DNA of 64,000 nt from Flavobacterium sp. TAB 87 (lineage in GTDB: Bacteria > Bacteroidota > Bacteroidia > Flavobacteriales > Flavobacteriaceae), in assembly GCF_001529295.1 (NCBI RefSeq), contig NZ_LLWK01000038.1, forward strand, positions 950,696 to 1,014,695, written 5' to 3'. Made by a program: the position numbers and the translations under genes. Under the pieces are notes generated by a model that searched no databases, was not told the origin of the DNA, and worked only from the letters and a program-made list of their open reading frames with translations. This document shows positions 53,900 to 62,866 of this stretch, in pieces (the first letter of the stretch is position 1; the number at the start of each line of letters is the position of its first letter).

Positions 53900-56554
53900 T
53901 TATGGATTATTTGCATCCATCCATTTTTTTCTTTTTTCGCTTTTAAGATAATACCCAAACCATTCACTGATACGTTCAGTTAAATCTTTTTGATTATGTT
54001 CGTTCACTACTGCGTGATCTTCATTGGGGTAAATTAATAGTAGATGCTTTTTTTTAAGTGTTCTTAATGCCAGATAAAATTCAATACTTTGGTGATAACT
54101 AATCGTACGATCTTTTTGACCGGACCAAGCTAGTAAAGGAGTTGTGATCTGTTCCGCATTCAATATCGGAGAATTCCTGATATAGCTAGACATGTCTTCA
54201 AAGAATGACTTTCCAATACGCAATTGATGCTCCTCAAACCTCCAAAATTCTGGTTTTAAATAGCTTTCTCCGATGGAAAAATAAGTGCTCACCAAGTCGG
54301 TCCATGCTGCTCCCGAAACTGCTGCAGCGAATTTATTAGTTTTTGTGAGAATAAAATCAGTTTCATAACCTCCGAAGGAATGCCCAATTAAGCCAATTCT
54401 CAATGAATCTACCAGTCCTCTGTTTATGATTTCGTTAGTTGCTGCGATTGTGCAAATTTTAGCTGACTCTCCAGGATCTCCAAATTTATAATTGATATCC
54501 GGTAACAAAACGAAATATCCTTGTGTTGTAAAATTAGTTATGTTAAATCCTCCTTGCTCATAAACAGAGGGGTTTACGTAATCGTTTACATAGTGTGATT
54601 GGCGCTCATAAATTTGTACTATCATAGGATACTTTTGTTCTTTTTTATATTTTGCTGGGTAATAGAGCGCAGCTCTTATTATTTCGCCATTTACCTCATA
54701 ATTTACTAGCTCGGATTTACCCCAATTAAAGTTTTTTTGTTGCGGATTACTTTTCACTAGCACTTTTGGTTTTACCATACTGTTGGCTTGAAAAACGAGT
54801 GTGGGGGCTTGTTCATAGGTTTGCTCCATGTAAACAAAAGCTTCACTTTTAGCCGTTTTCATGAAATGAGATCTTTTCCCGTTGAGGGGTACTACGACTT
54901 TTTCTCCTATTTTCCGCTTCCATACGTAATAGCCAACCGTTTCTGTGCGTTTATCATAGGCTTCCAACAGTAGTTTCTCTTGGCTGCAAAAGCTACGCGT
55001 ATTAAAGTCAAGTAAGCTTTCGGCAAATTGTTTTTCGGGACTTAGCGGGACGACTCTAAAGCGCAAGTGCTTTTCTCTACCGTGGGTCAATCGACTAGCT
55101 GAGGTTCCGTCGGGGGTTATTTCCCAGATGTCAAATTGGTCGTATACATACACCGTTTTATCATTTTCCGTCCAACCGATGTTACCGTACATTTGAGCTT
55201 CTCCAGGGGTGTTGTTGTCTTCTCTAAAAAAGTTCACCCCTATGTTGCGGGTAATATTGGTATGAGTGCCATTGCTTATTTTATAGATCCACCAATCCCC
55301 ATTTTTAGTATAAGAAATAAATTTGCCATTTGGAGACATCAGTACGGTCAGGATGTTACCGGAATGTTTTTCGAGAAGTATTTTTTGGCTTCCATTCGAA
55401 AGATCCGTAATATAAATGTCTCGGTCGCTGTTAAATTTAGCTTGAGGCTCGTATGCTAAAGGGTCAAAAGTAAGTGCATATTTGTAATTTCCATTGAGCA
55501 TCGCTGAGGGCCGTTCTTTTGTTGTTATCTGCAACATGCAATTATCCTTTGGCCACCATACCGCAAGCTTGTCTCTCAAGGGTGTGAACCCGTTCTTTTT
55601 TTTATTGCTGTACAGTTGTTTGTCTTCTGTGTTCCATATTTGCACGGATGTTTCATCACTATTACTATCATTATTTTTTTCCTTTATCAAGAAGAATACG
55701 CGCCGGCCATCTTTGGATAGTGTGAGCGATCCGTAGGAATCAGAAATTCTACTATCGGCAGGAAAATCGTCATGCTCTTCAGGATCGTAACGAAATAATG
55801 TTTTAGTAGTGTTGTTGAAGCAGAATAACTTGGTACTAGTTTTGCCTTTTTGGGTAAATGCAATTGTATTTTCGCGAAAGACAAGGTTTTGGAAATCTAC
55901 TTCGTTATCCACTACTATAGATTCTTTACTTAATTGTTTTCCAAACTTAATTAGTTCCACGTTATATTGCCCATTACGATCATTACAATAGACAATAGAA
56001 TTACCTGAGCTATCGCTTTTCCAACTACTAATATTTGGAATTATCTCAACGACTTTTTCTTGCATGTCTTTAATAATTAATTGCTTCCTACCATCACGAT
56101 CGTTCAAAAAAGTAAGTAGAAATTTACCATTTGAGTTAAAAAAGAAACTAGCTACATTTGGAGTGTACCTTGTCGTACCGCTTACTAAATTTTTTAGTAC
56201 AAGCGTGTCCTTTACTAGGCATGCAAACCACTCTTCCTGATTAAATACACCGTTGCTACCGTTTGGGAAAACATACTTTTTATCGCCTTCTGTCTTTTGC
56301 ACAAACAGCGTGTCTTGGTGTAATTTGTATTGTAGCGCATAGCTTACCCATTTTCCTTTGTCTGAAATTTTTTTAGGCCAAAGTTTACTCCACTGCGAAT
56401 AGTCATCAGTAGACAGTTGTTTCTTTTCTTTAATTTGTGCCATGAGAGGGACAGCTTGTATTACAAAATAATAAATTGCTGCCCATAAAAAAAACAAAAC
56501 AACTTTATGTAAACGATTGGGCTTTTTACGATACGGAAGTTTAATATCCTGCAT
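53900..56554 (-). CDS. S9 family (prolyl oligopeptidase-like) serine peptidase
   Basis: 884 residues. The N-terminal hydrophobic segment near 19-40 acts as signal or anchor. A long beta-propeller (about 60-590) precedes the C-terminal alpha/beta hydrolase with GLIGHSFGGYETDF (nucleophile Ser, about 725), SGQKDRTISYHQS (Asp) and NEDHAVVNEHN (His). Such enzymes cut short peptides. It is the third gene of a susC-susD operon, starting inside the susD end (14-base overlap), so it probably processes a peptide imported or bound by that pair. Confidence 0.92.
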   Translation of the reverse strand: MQDIKLPYRKKPNRLHKVVLFFLWAAIYYFVIQAVPLMAQIKEKKQLSTDDYSQWSKLWPKKISDKGKWVSYALQYKLHQDTLFVQKTEGDKKYVFPNGSNGVFNQEEWFACLVKDTLVLKNLVSGTTRYTPNVASFFFNSNGKFLLTFLNDRDGRKQLIIKDMQEKVVEIIPNISSWKSDSSGNSIVYCNDRNGQYNVELIKFGKQLSKESIVVDNEVDFQNLVFRENTIAFTQKGKTSTKLFCFNNTTKTLFRYDPEEHDDFPADSRISDSYGSLTLSKDGRRVFFLIKEKNNDSNSDETSVQIWNTEDKQLYSNKKKNGFTPLRDKLAVWWPKDNCMLQITTKERPSAMLNGNYKYALTFDPLAYEPQAKFNSDRDIYITDLSNGSQKILLEKHSGNILTVLMSPNGKFISYTKNGDWWIYKISNGTHTNITRNIGVNFFREDNNTPGEAQMYGNIGWTENDKTVYVYDQFDIWEITPDGTSASRLTHGREKHLRFRVVPLSPEKQFAESLLDFNTRSFCSQEKLLLEAYDKRTETVGYYVWKRKIGEKVVVPLNGKRSHFMKTAKSEAFVYMEQTYEQAPTLVFQANSMVKPKVLVKSNPQQKNFNWGKSELVNYEVNGEIIRAALYYPAKYKKEQKYPMIVQIYERQSHYVNDYVNPSVYEQGGFNITNFTTQGYFVLLPDINYKFGDPGESAKICTIAATNEIINRGLVDSLRIGLIGHSFGGYETDFILTKTNKFAAAVSGAAWTDLVSTYFSIGESYLKPEFWRFEEHQLRIGKSFFEDMSSYIRNSPILNAEQITTPLLAWSGQKDRTISYHQSIEFYLALRTLKKKHLLLIYPNEDHAVVNEHNQKDLTERISEWFGYYLKSEKRKKWMDANNP

Positions 56555-57956
56555 TTTGAGGGGAGAGATTGTCGTTTAACAAAAGTTCAGATTCAGGTAT
56601 CGGAAAAAGTCTGTCTGTCGAATTCCATCCTGTTTTTAGTGTTGTTAGAACTGGATCAAGCATTCCTGTTCTTTTGAGATCAAAGAATCGATGTCCATAC
56701 TCCGTAAAAAACTCTAGTTTCCTTTCCATCCAAACCGCCTTGATGATTTCAGAAGCGGTGTAGGCTGAAGTGTGAGCTAGTCCTGCCGTATGTCTAATCC
56801 TGTTCAGGTCTTCTTTTGCTCCAATTAGATTGCCTTGGTGTGCTCGTGCTTCTGCTCGGATTAGATATTGCTCTGCAAGTCGAAACATAATGGAATATTC
56901 TTTAGAGATTCCTGTGTTTTTTGTAGCTTTATATTTGGAGGCGTGGTACCATACTTCGGCACCCTTTGTAACAGCAGTTAGCCAGTACATTTTTCGTAAA
57001 TCGTTTGAGGAGAACGCTGCGTGTAGTGCAGGATTAATTGCTGATGCAGGAGGAGGGCCTTTTATAAAGCTGAAGACTGTAGCCTCTATGGTGTTGCCGC
57101 CTTGAAGTTCAGGCATTAGTTGCCAAATTGTTGTAGTAGCGTCTTTAAGAAATATATTGTTTAAGTCGTCTTCTGGCTGGTAAAGTGCTGTTTGATTAAT
57201 GACTGTTGATGCAGCCTGCTCTGCTTTATCCCATTCCTCTGCGTACAAATGAACTCTTGCCAAAAATGCTTGTACCGTCCATTTGTTCGGTCTTGTCCTG
57301 TCTGAAGTCAGATATTTTTCAGGCAGTAATGACTTTGCATCAATTAAATCTGCGTTGATGTGGTTGCGAATTTCATTTTCGGACATGCGTTTTACTAGTC
57401 GATTCTGCTTATAATCTGTAGTTAGGATGTAGGGGATGTCTCCAAAAATATTAAGTAGATGGAAATGTACCAATGCCCGCACAAATAGCGCTTCTCCTTT
57501 TAATTCTTTTTTGTCCAGTTCTGTAAGTGCAGTGCTCTTATTGACTCCTTCCAAAACCGAATTCGCAGCATAAATTTGATTGTAGCTGCTGTTCCATAAC
57601 TCTGCTACTTGATAATCCGATGACAGAATTGAATTGTTGTAAAAGTTTAGCTCTCCGCCGAATGCTGTAAGTTCGTCTGCGTATAATCCAAGTTGATTGG
57701 ACAGTCCTGACGGATTTCCTGTAAATAGACCCTTGTTGCGGATTTTTGCATAAATGTCTATCATTGCAGCAGTTGCAGTAGCTTTGTCATTAAAAACTGA
57801 TTGCGCTGGAAGTTGCGAAACGGGCAGGTCAACTTGTATGAAACTATCGCAGCTTAGCATACTATTTGAAATAATTGCAAAAAACAATACCGTAGTTAAT
57901 GAAGTATTTTTATAGTTTATAAAACAGCGTAGTTGTAAGATGTTGTATTTTTTCAT
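56541..57956 (-). CDS. RagB/SusD family outer-membrane lipoprotein
   Basis: 471 residues. The lipoprotein signal ends at SMLSC (Cys near 36), followed by FIQVDLPVSQLPAQSVFND, the usual SusD start. Tetratricopeptide-like helices follow (ALVHFHLLNIFGDIPYI, WTVQAFLARVHLYAEEW), then RLAEQYLIRAEARAHQGN and the C-terminal FDLKRTG..LFPIPESELLLN. It captures ligands on the cell surface for the SusC channel encoded 15 bases upstream. The start gives a long signal region; MLSC may also be reached from a later Met. Confidence 0.94.
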   Translation of the reverse strand: MKKYNILQLRCFINYKNTSLTTVLFFAIISNSMLSCDSFIQVDLPVSQLPAQSVFNDKATATAAMIDIYAKIRNKGLFTGNPSGLSNQLGLYADELTAFGGELNFYNNSILSSDYQVAELWNSSYNQIYAANSVLEGVNKSTALTELDKKELKGEALFVRALVHFHLLNIFGDIPYILTTDYKQNRLVKRMSENEIRNHINADLIDAKSLLPEKYLTSDRTRPNKWTVQAFLARVHLYAEEWDKAEQAASTVINQTALYQPEDDLNNIFLKDATTTIWQLMPELQGGNTIEATVFSFIKGPPPASAINPALHAAFSSNDLRKMYWLTAVTKGAEVWYHASKYKATKNTGISKEYSIMFRLAEQYLIRAEARAHQGNLIGAKEDLNRIRHTAGLAHTSAYTASEIIKAVWMERKLEFFTEYGHRFFDLKRTGMLDPVLTTLKTGWNSTDRLFPIPESELLLNDNLSPQNAGY

Positions 57957-57971
57957 TTTATACGTTTTTAG

Positions 57972-60900
57972 TTAAAAGATAAGTTGTAAGCTGCTGGTGT
58001 AAATGCGAAGCGGAGGTAAGAATCCAGCCGTTTTAAATTCGGGGTCCGCTCCTTTGTAAGAAGTAATGGTTAGCATATTTTGGCCTTGGATACTCACTTT
58101 ACATTTTATGTTTTTGGTCCATCTGTGTGGCAGGTCAAATGAAAGTGAGATATTCTTCAGCCTGATGTACGAGGCATCACTAATTCCAGCATTGCTTTGG
58201 GCATGTCTTGTATTTGCTACTTGTACGTTATACTTATTGCCACTGCTATAAATCTGAAATGGTTCGGAGTCACCGGCACTCTGCCAGTGTGCAATAGCTG
58301 CGGTAGGCTGGTTAATCATTAATCCTGGCATTGGCGCACTGAATGTTTGATTAAAGTTCAGTTGCTTGACAAACTGGAAAAGGAAATCGAGCTGTACAGG
58401 GCCATATTGCAATTGATTTTGTAAGCCTCCATAAAATTTAGGATTAAGATCTACACTATATTTTTTATCTGCGCCTGCAGAGATTATTTGGTCGCCGTTC
58501 ACATCTTCGAACTGATATATGCCGCTTTGAGTGTCTAAGCCCAAGTATTTGTACACTTTAGTGCTATTTAGCGGTTTTCCTATTTCAAATTGGTATTTGT
58601 ATGTTGAGCCTTCGAGATCTGGAAATGAAATAAGTTTGTTGCGTGGTTGGGTGAAATTGAGATTTGTAGTCCAATTGATTTTGGACGTTTTTATGTTGAT
58701 CGTACGAAGACTAATTTCTAGGCCTGTATTTTCTACCGTAGCATTTAAGTTGGCTTGTACTTGAGTAAATCCGGTCGTAGCAGGTAGCGGTATGCCCACC
58801 AGCTGGTTCGACGAGCGATTGCGATACCAGCCTATAGTGGCAAAAATTCGGTCATTTAGAAAACCGGTTTCCAGAGCCACTTCGAACTTTTTATTGGTTT
58901 CCCATGCAAAATCAGGGTTGAATAGCCTGGTGGGAGCTAGTCCATTAATTCCTTGATAGTGACTTCCTGAGATGCTATAGGTGTCCAGGTACTGGTAGTC
59001 TCCGATTTGATCATTGCCCGTAGTACCATAACTTGTTCGTAGTTTTCCAAAACTCAAAAAAGGGAGGTTCTCTTTTATGATTTTTTCGTTTCCAAAAAGC
59101 CATGCCATACCTGCTGCGCCAAAAACAGCAAATTGTTTTCCTGGGCCAAAACGACTGGATCCATCTCTTCGGCCGGTAAGATTGATAATGTAGCGGTCTT
59201 TCCAGTTTACATTTATCCTTCCGAAAAAGGCTTGGTATTTATATACTGATTGGTTACTGTTTCTGAGTTTATACTGGTAGGCTGCTGCTGGATCATTAAT
59301 CAAACTATTGCTTGCGAATCCATATCCTGAGTTTACAATCTGGTTGCTGTTTTGTTGTTGAAAGGTGGCTCCTGTAAGAATGTTGATTTTTAAATTGGTG
59401 TGTTCATAGTTGTACACTAGTTGCGGTTCGATTATCCAAGACTGCCTATTTGTTCTGTTTTTAAAAATTGACGAAGCTTCGCTACCAATTCCGTAACTCG
59501 GGTTGTACCTTGTGGAAGGTAATGTTTGTGTTTCTTCATGACGGAGGTCGTTGAATCCAAAATTAGATTTGATTTCTAGTCCTTTCAGTAGGTCGTACGA
59601 CACTATTGAATTGGCTAGTAAGTCGTAAGTGTTGCTGTCGAATTTCCCAGAAAGAAGGGCCAGGGGGTTGTTGAACGTATTGTTCTCCCAATTTATTTTT
59701 CCATTTATATCATACAGAGCAGGAGCATTAGGTGGCAGTTTTATAGCCTCACGTGTAAAATCGACAGAAGGAAGGAGATTATCTTGTATTGAATAACTCG
59801 TTGTAGTATTTATCTTGAATTTTTTACTGTCTGATTGATGGTTGACATTCAAGTGAAAATTACCTTTATTGTACTTAAAATTACCAGGAAATACAGTAGT
59901 TTCTTTGCTGTAATTGCCACTAAGTATAAACTGTGTCTGAGCCGAGCCTCCCGATAAAGAAGTTTGAAGGTTTGTAAACATTGCGGTCCCCCCTGTTAAT
60001 TCTTTTTGCCAATCGGTATCTCTATTTTGGCTCCAGTTTCCATTAATATCATAAGCAGCTTCGGGATAATTGGTAATTCCGTCATTTTTGTAAGCTTCTC
60101 TTCTCATTTGTAAGTACTGAGAAGTGTTCATGAGTTTAAGGAAGCGAGTAACTTGTCCAACACCGTTTGAATAGTTTGCTGTGAAATTCGTTTTGCCTTC
60201 CTTCCCTCTTTTAGTTGTAATGAGTACCACACCGTTTGCTCCTCGGGAGCCGTAAATAGCTGTAGCATCAGCATCTTTTAGTATCTCTATGCTTTGTATG
60301 TCGGCTGGATTGAGACTGTTTAGTGGGCTAGTTGATTGGGGAGTAGTACTTGATGTGAAGGAACTTCCGATTGGTTCAGAAGCGTAGGGTGCACCGTCAA
60401 TAATATATAAAGGTGAATTTCCATCGAGCCTCAAGCTATTTCGGCCTCTTATTTGGATGTCAAATCCTCCGCCAGGCACACCTGTAGTTTGCGTAATATT
60501 TACCCCTGCCATTCTTCCTTGCATGGTAGCCAAAACATTAGTGACGGGTTGTGTTTCAATGTCTTTGGCCGTAATTCTGGCAATGCTGCCGGTGCGTTCG
60601 CTTTCTTTGACGCTGTAGTAGCCTGCATTTATTTTTACTTCTTGCAGTGTAGTAGCCTCTTCTTGGAGCTGTACGTTAATGATTTTTTGTTTGTTAATTG
60701 GTATTTCAATTTTTTTGAAACCCATAAAGTAAAATACCAGAATGTCGTTAGTGTGGGCTGCAATGGTATATTGACCGTTGTAGTCTGAATTTGTGGTGGT
60801 ATTTTTTCCTTTTATCGTGATGCTGACTCCTGCCATTGGGGCAAGATTATCGGTAATTTTGCCGCTTACGTTTATCGTTTGCTGTTGCATGGCAGCAGTT

Positions 60901-61004
60901 GATTTATGATTGTTGGACTTACTAGTGGCGGAGTAAAGGCAGATTGTTGTTATGAGCGCATAATGGATTGCCCTTAACGCCTTGATTACTGAATTATTTT
61001 TCAT
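57972..61004 (-). CDS. SusC/RagA family TonB-linked outer-membrane protein
   Basis: 1010 residues. After a signal sequence come a carboxypeptidase-regulatory-like domain (about 43-120, VSGKITDNLAPMAGVSITIKG), the plug domain (TGSIARITAKDIETQPVTN, QIRGRNSL, IEILKDADATAIYGSRGANG) and a 22-strand barrel ending in an aromatic (SLQLIF). With SusD it forms the nutrient-uptake pedal bin. The peptidase partner points to a peptide ligand; no glycoside hydrolase is present. The leader is overlapped by a predicted antisense RNA. Confidence 0.95.
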   Translation of the reverse strand: MKNNSVIKALRAIHYALITTICLYSATSKSNNHKSTAAMQQQTINVSGKITDNLAPMAGVSITIKGKNTTTNSDYNGQYTIAAHTNDILVFYFMGFKKIEIPINKQKIINVQLQEEATTLQEVKINAGYYSVKESERTGSIARITAKDIETQPVTNVLATMQGRMAGVNITQTTGVPGGGFDIQIRGRNSLRLDGNSPLYIIDGAPYASEPIGSSFTSSTTPQSTSPLNSLNPADIQSIEILKDADATAIYGSRGANGVVLITTKRGKEGKTNFTANYSNGVGQVTRFLKLMNTSQYLQMRREAYKNDGITNYPEAAYDINGNWSQNRDTDWQKELTGGTAMFTNLQTSLSGGSAQTQFILSGNYSKETTVFPGNFKYNKGNFHLNVNHQSDSKKFKINTTTSYSIQDNLLPSVDFTREAIKLPPNAPALYDINGKINWENNTFNNPLALLSGKFDSNTYDLLANSIVSYDLLKGLEIKSNFGFNDLRHEETQTLPSTRYNPSYGIGSEASSIFKNRTNRQSWIIEPQLVYNYEHTNLKINILTGATFQQQNSNQIVNSGYGFASNSLINDPAAAYQYKLRNSNQSVYKYQAFFGRINVNWKDRYIINLTGRRDGSSRFGPGKQFAVFGAAGMAWLFGNEKIIKENLPFLSFGKLRTSYGTTGNDQIGDYQYLDTYSISGSHYQGINGLAPTRLFNPDFAWETNKKFEVALETGFLNDRIFATIGWYRNRSSNQLVGIPLPATTGFTQVQANLNATVENTGLEISLRTINIKTSKINWTTNLNFTQPRNKLISFPDLEGSTYKYQFEIGKPLNSTKVYKYLGLDTQSGIYQFEDVNGDQIISAGADKKYSVDLNPKFYGGLQNQLQYGPVQLDFLFQFVKQLNFNQTFSAPMPGLMINQPTAAIAHWQSAGDSEPFQIYSSGNKYNVQVANTRHAQSNAGISDASYIRLKNISLSFDLPHRWTKNIKCKVSIQGQNMLTITSYKGADPEFKTAGFLPPLRIYTSSLQLIF

Positions 61005-61017
61005 AATTTTGGTTATT

Positions 61018-61092
61018 GGTTGAATGGAACGAGCGTTTTATTTGACTTTGACCCTCTGCTTTGTTTGCCGACAGGAATAGAGGGTCTTTTTT
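61018..61092 (+). ncRNA. Candidate cis-antisense small RNA over the susC leader
   Basis: On the + strand, TTG (60982-60984), 19 bases, then TAATTTTG (61004-61011) form a good Bacteroidota promoter pointing away from susC. About 40 bases after the predicted start, GACCCTCT (61050-61057) pairs with AGAGGGTC (61079-61086), followed by TTTTTT, an intrinsic terminator in the same direction. The resulting RNA of about 75 bases would be complementary to the susC 5' leader. Bacteroides DonS-type RNAs have this arrangement. Not proven without expression data. Confidence 0.42.
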
Positions 61093-61390
61093 ATGTATTG
61101 TCGTATGAATATACTTTGTTTAGTTACTGTTTTTTATTGCATCATAGGCGAACGTTTTTATTTTTGGTTGTTGTTTCTTGTAAAATAACCTGCACCTTTT
61201 GTACTAAATTCAAATTAAAGTCAAGGAATAGATTGTTTGTAATCCTTAGGGTGCAGGCGTACTTTATCGGCTTTGTTATTTCTGTTTTTGTTATAGGATT
61301 ATACTGTCTTGTAGAAAATGTTTTCCTAGAAGGGGAAATATAGTCGGTTCGCTGCAGTTAACCGAACTAATTATGAGCGAGTTGGGAGCT
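61093..61390. other. susC upstream leader region with long-range inverted repeat
   Basis: No convincing gene. CCTGCACC (61190-61197) and GGTGCAGG (61251-61258) can pair across a 53-base interval that itself holds AAGGA and TCCTT arms. If transcription starts near 61676 (minus), this lies in the susC leader and could fold into a regulatory structure. A 107-codon open frame on the + strand here shows no family features and is not called. Confidence 0.35.
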
Positions 61391-61594
61391 TTAAGGGTGT
61401 GCTTTTATTTGATTCATAGGCGTATTTGGTTTTGTTTGTGAAACTTTTGCGAGACGATCTGTAAATGAGTAATCGCTAAGAATTAAGGAGAGTAAAAAAA
61501 CCAAAAAAAATGGCATGGAACTCATCTTAATCGCATTAGAGGTACTGGAATACCTGCGCACGAATAAGTGAGCCCACGCCATGGTCGTGAGCAT
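61391..61594 (-). CDS. Possible small hydrophobic protein upstream of susC
   Basis: 67 residues, or 44 from an internal Met at about 61525 (MSSMPFFLVFLLSLILSDYS), which would start with a signal or membrane segment. It lies about 80 bases after a good minus-strand promoter, so it may be the first gene of the susC operon. No family was recognised and coding status is uncertain. Confidence 0.3.
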   Translation of the reverse strand: MLTTMAWAHLFVRRYSSTSNAIKMSSMPFFLVFLLSLILSDYSFTDRLAKVSQTKPNTPMNQIKAHP

Positions 61595-61682
61595 CTTAAC
61601 TTATCATCTTGCGCGCTAAAATTTCCAGTTTTCTAATGCAAGATTCAAAGCGAATGCTTCAAATGTTTTAAATGAAGAGTCG

Positions 61683-61714
61683 CAAAAATAATACTAATTC
61701 TAGTATTACATCAA
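61683..61714 (-). promoter_or_regulatory. Candidate promoter facing susC
   Basis: Reading the minus strand, TTG (61714-61712), 21 bases, then TATTTTTG (61690-61683) followed by CG fits the Bacteroidota promoter consensus. Predicted start is near 61676. It is divergent from the XRE gene at 61787. Confidence 0.5.
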
Positions 61715-61731
61715 TGTAAAGATAAAAAATA

Positions 61732-61751
61732 TAATGACATATATGTCATTA
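61732..61751. promoter_or_regulatory. 20-bp perfect palindrome, candidate operator
   Basis: TAATGACATATATGTCATTA is identical to its own reverse complement over 20 bases. It lies 35 bases before the ATG of an XRE-type regulator and 18 bases beyond the divergent promoter, the usual place for a dimeric repressor site. Binding by the adjacent XRE protein is inference. Confidence 0.55.
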
Positions 61752-61786
61752 AGTGAAAATATTTTTCTAAATCAATTTGAAATGCT

Positions 61787-62050
61787 ATGGAACAGATAAA
61801 AAATGAACGACTATTAAGTGCAATTAAGCTAGTTTTAAAAGAACTTCGAGCTAAAAGTGGATTGACTCAAGAGCAGGTAGCAAATAATATACGAATCAAT
61901 AAAGATTTAGCAATTCATATTGGCCGCAATGAGACCGGAAATCAAAATATGACTGTCAGTACTCTCTTTGAATTGTGTGAATATTATAAAGAGCCAATAT
62001 CTGAGTTTTTTAAGCGAGTTGAAGAAGTAGATAAGAGATTAAAAATATAG
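61787..62050 (+). CDS. XRE-family helix-turn-helix regulator
   Basis: 87 residues. One helix-turn-helix (about 12-70): VLKELRAKSGLTQEQVANNI, then RINKDLAIHIGRNETGNQN as turn and recognition helix, and VSTLFELCEYYKEPISEFF. It is probably a dimeric DNA-binding protein and the likely ligand of the palindrome upstream. It stands 39 bases before a second regulator of the same fold. Confidence 0.82.
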   Translation: MEQIKNERLLSAIKLVLKELRAKSGLTQEQVANNIRINKDLAIHIGRNETGNQNMTVSTLFELCEYYKEPISEFFKRVEEVDKRLKI

Positions 62051-62089
62051 ATAAGTAAAAGACAAGTTGGATTAAAAACTTTGCTATAA

Positions 62090-62440
62090 ATGAAAAAAAT
62101 ATTTGAAATCCAAACTACTCAATTCGATTTAGAGTTTATAAATCATATAAAAACCATACGTAAGGAAAAAAACTTTACTAAGGATGAATTAAGCCTAGCA
62201 ATGGGTGTAGCTAAAAGCTTTGTAAGTAATGTTGAATCATTTACTCAACGACATAAATACTCAACGAGACATATTGCATTATTAGCAAAGGTATTTGAAT
62301 TTAAAAATATCGCAGATCTCTTGGACTTTCCTACTCCACAATATGATAAAATTAAAGTTACTGTAATGCAAACGATGAATAAAAGTGGAACTAAAGCATT
62401 AAGTTCCCAAGTGATGAAGATTGACCCTTTGAATAAATAA
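62090..62440 (+). CDS. Second XRE-like helix-turn-helix protein
   Basis: 116 residues. HIKTIRKEKNFTKDELSLAMG and VAKSFVSNVESFTQRHKYST match an XRE helix-turn-helix, followed by IALLAKVFEFKNIADLLDFP. The last 30 residues are polar and not part of the fold. Being next to another XRE gene, it may regulate jointly or be a paralogue; the two sequences are clearly diverged. No toxin gene was recognised beside them. Confidence 0.75.
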   Translation: MKKIFEIQTTQFDLEFINHIKTIRKEKNFTKDELSLAMGVAKSFVSNVESFTQRHKYSTRHIALLAKVFEFKNIADLLDFPTPQYDKIKVTVMQTMNKSGTKALSSQVMKIDPLNK

Positions 62441-62607
62441 GTAGCGATTAGATAAAATGTGATAATTATCTGGCTAATGGATTATTTCACTTGGAGTTAG
62501 GTATTTTTATTTTTAGCAGTTGTCAATTTGGGAATACTAGTTGTCAAAAAGGTAATTTCTAAGGTGGCTGTAAAGCGTCTTTTATTTGTCCGTTCTATAT
62601 TTGATGT

Positions 62608-62748
62608 ATGGAATGGTATGAGATAATGGGATTTATTGCGGTTTGGATTTTAGGTCTTTACCTGAGGGAAAAGATTTATGAGCGTAAGAGAAATTATAAT
62701 TGTAGTTGGAAGACACGACATAGCTCTACCTATAAAGATTTTAAATGA
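62608..62748 (+). CDS. Small membrane protein, hypothetical
   Basis: 46 residues (or 40 from the internal ATG at 62626): MEWYEIMGFIAVWILGLYLR, one membrane segment, then a basic tail (EKIYERKRNYNCSWKTRHSS). A TATATTTG box (62596-62603) lies right before it, so the transcript would start at about the first ATG, favouring the second ATG or a leaderless message. A terminator follows at once. No family recognised. Confidence 0.45.
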   Translation: MEWYEIMGFIAVWILGLYLREKIYERKRNYNCSWKTRHSSTYKDFK

Positions 62749-62770
62749 TACTGAGAGGTATCTTTTTTTT
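62747..62770 (+). terminator. Intrinsic terminator after the small membrane protein
   Basis: GATAC (62747-62751) and GTATC (62758-62762) form a stem around TGAGAG, extended by a T-G pair, followed by eight Ts. The stem begins within the stop codon of the small gene. Confidence 0.7.
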
Positions 62771-62866
62771 ATGTTTGAAGATTAAAGATAATTTGAACGT
62801 ATAGATATACGCGCTGCTGGTGTCTCCGTAGTTAAAAGCCGCTACTTTCTGTGCTTATTCTCTCTG

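Noticed and set aside
61020..61343. 107-codon open frame on the + strand upstream of susC
   Set aside because: It begins in the susC leader, runs through the terminator hairpin at 61050-61086, and has no family features or start signals of its own.
61787..62440. Toxin-antitoxin module
   Set aside because: Two small XRE proteins in a row suggested an antitoxin, but no toxin-like partner (HigB, RelE, HipA or similar) is adjacent.
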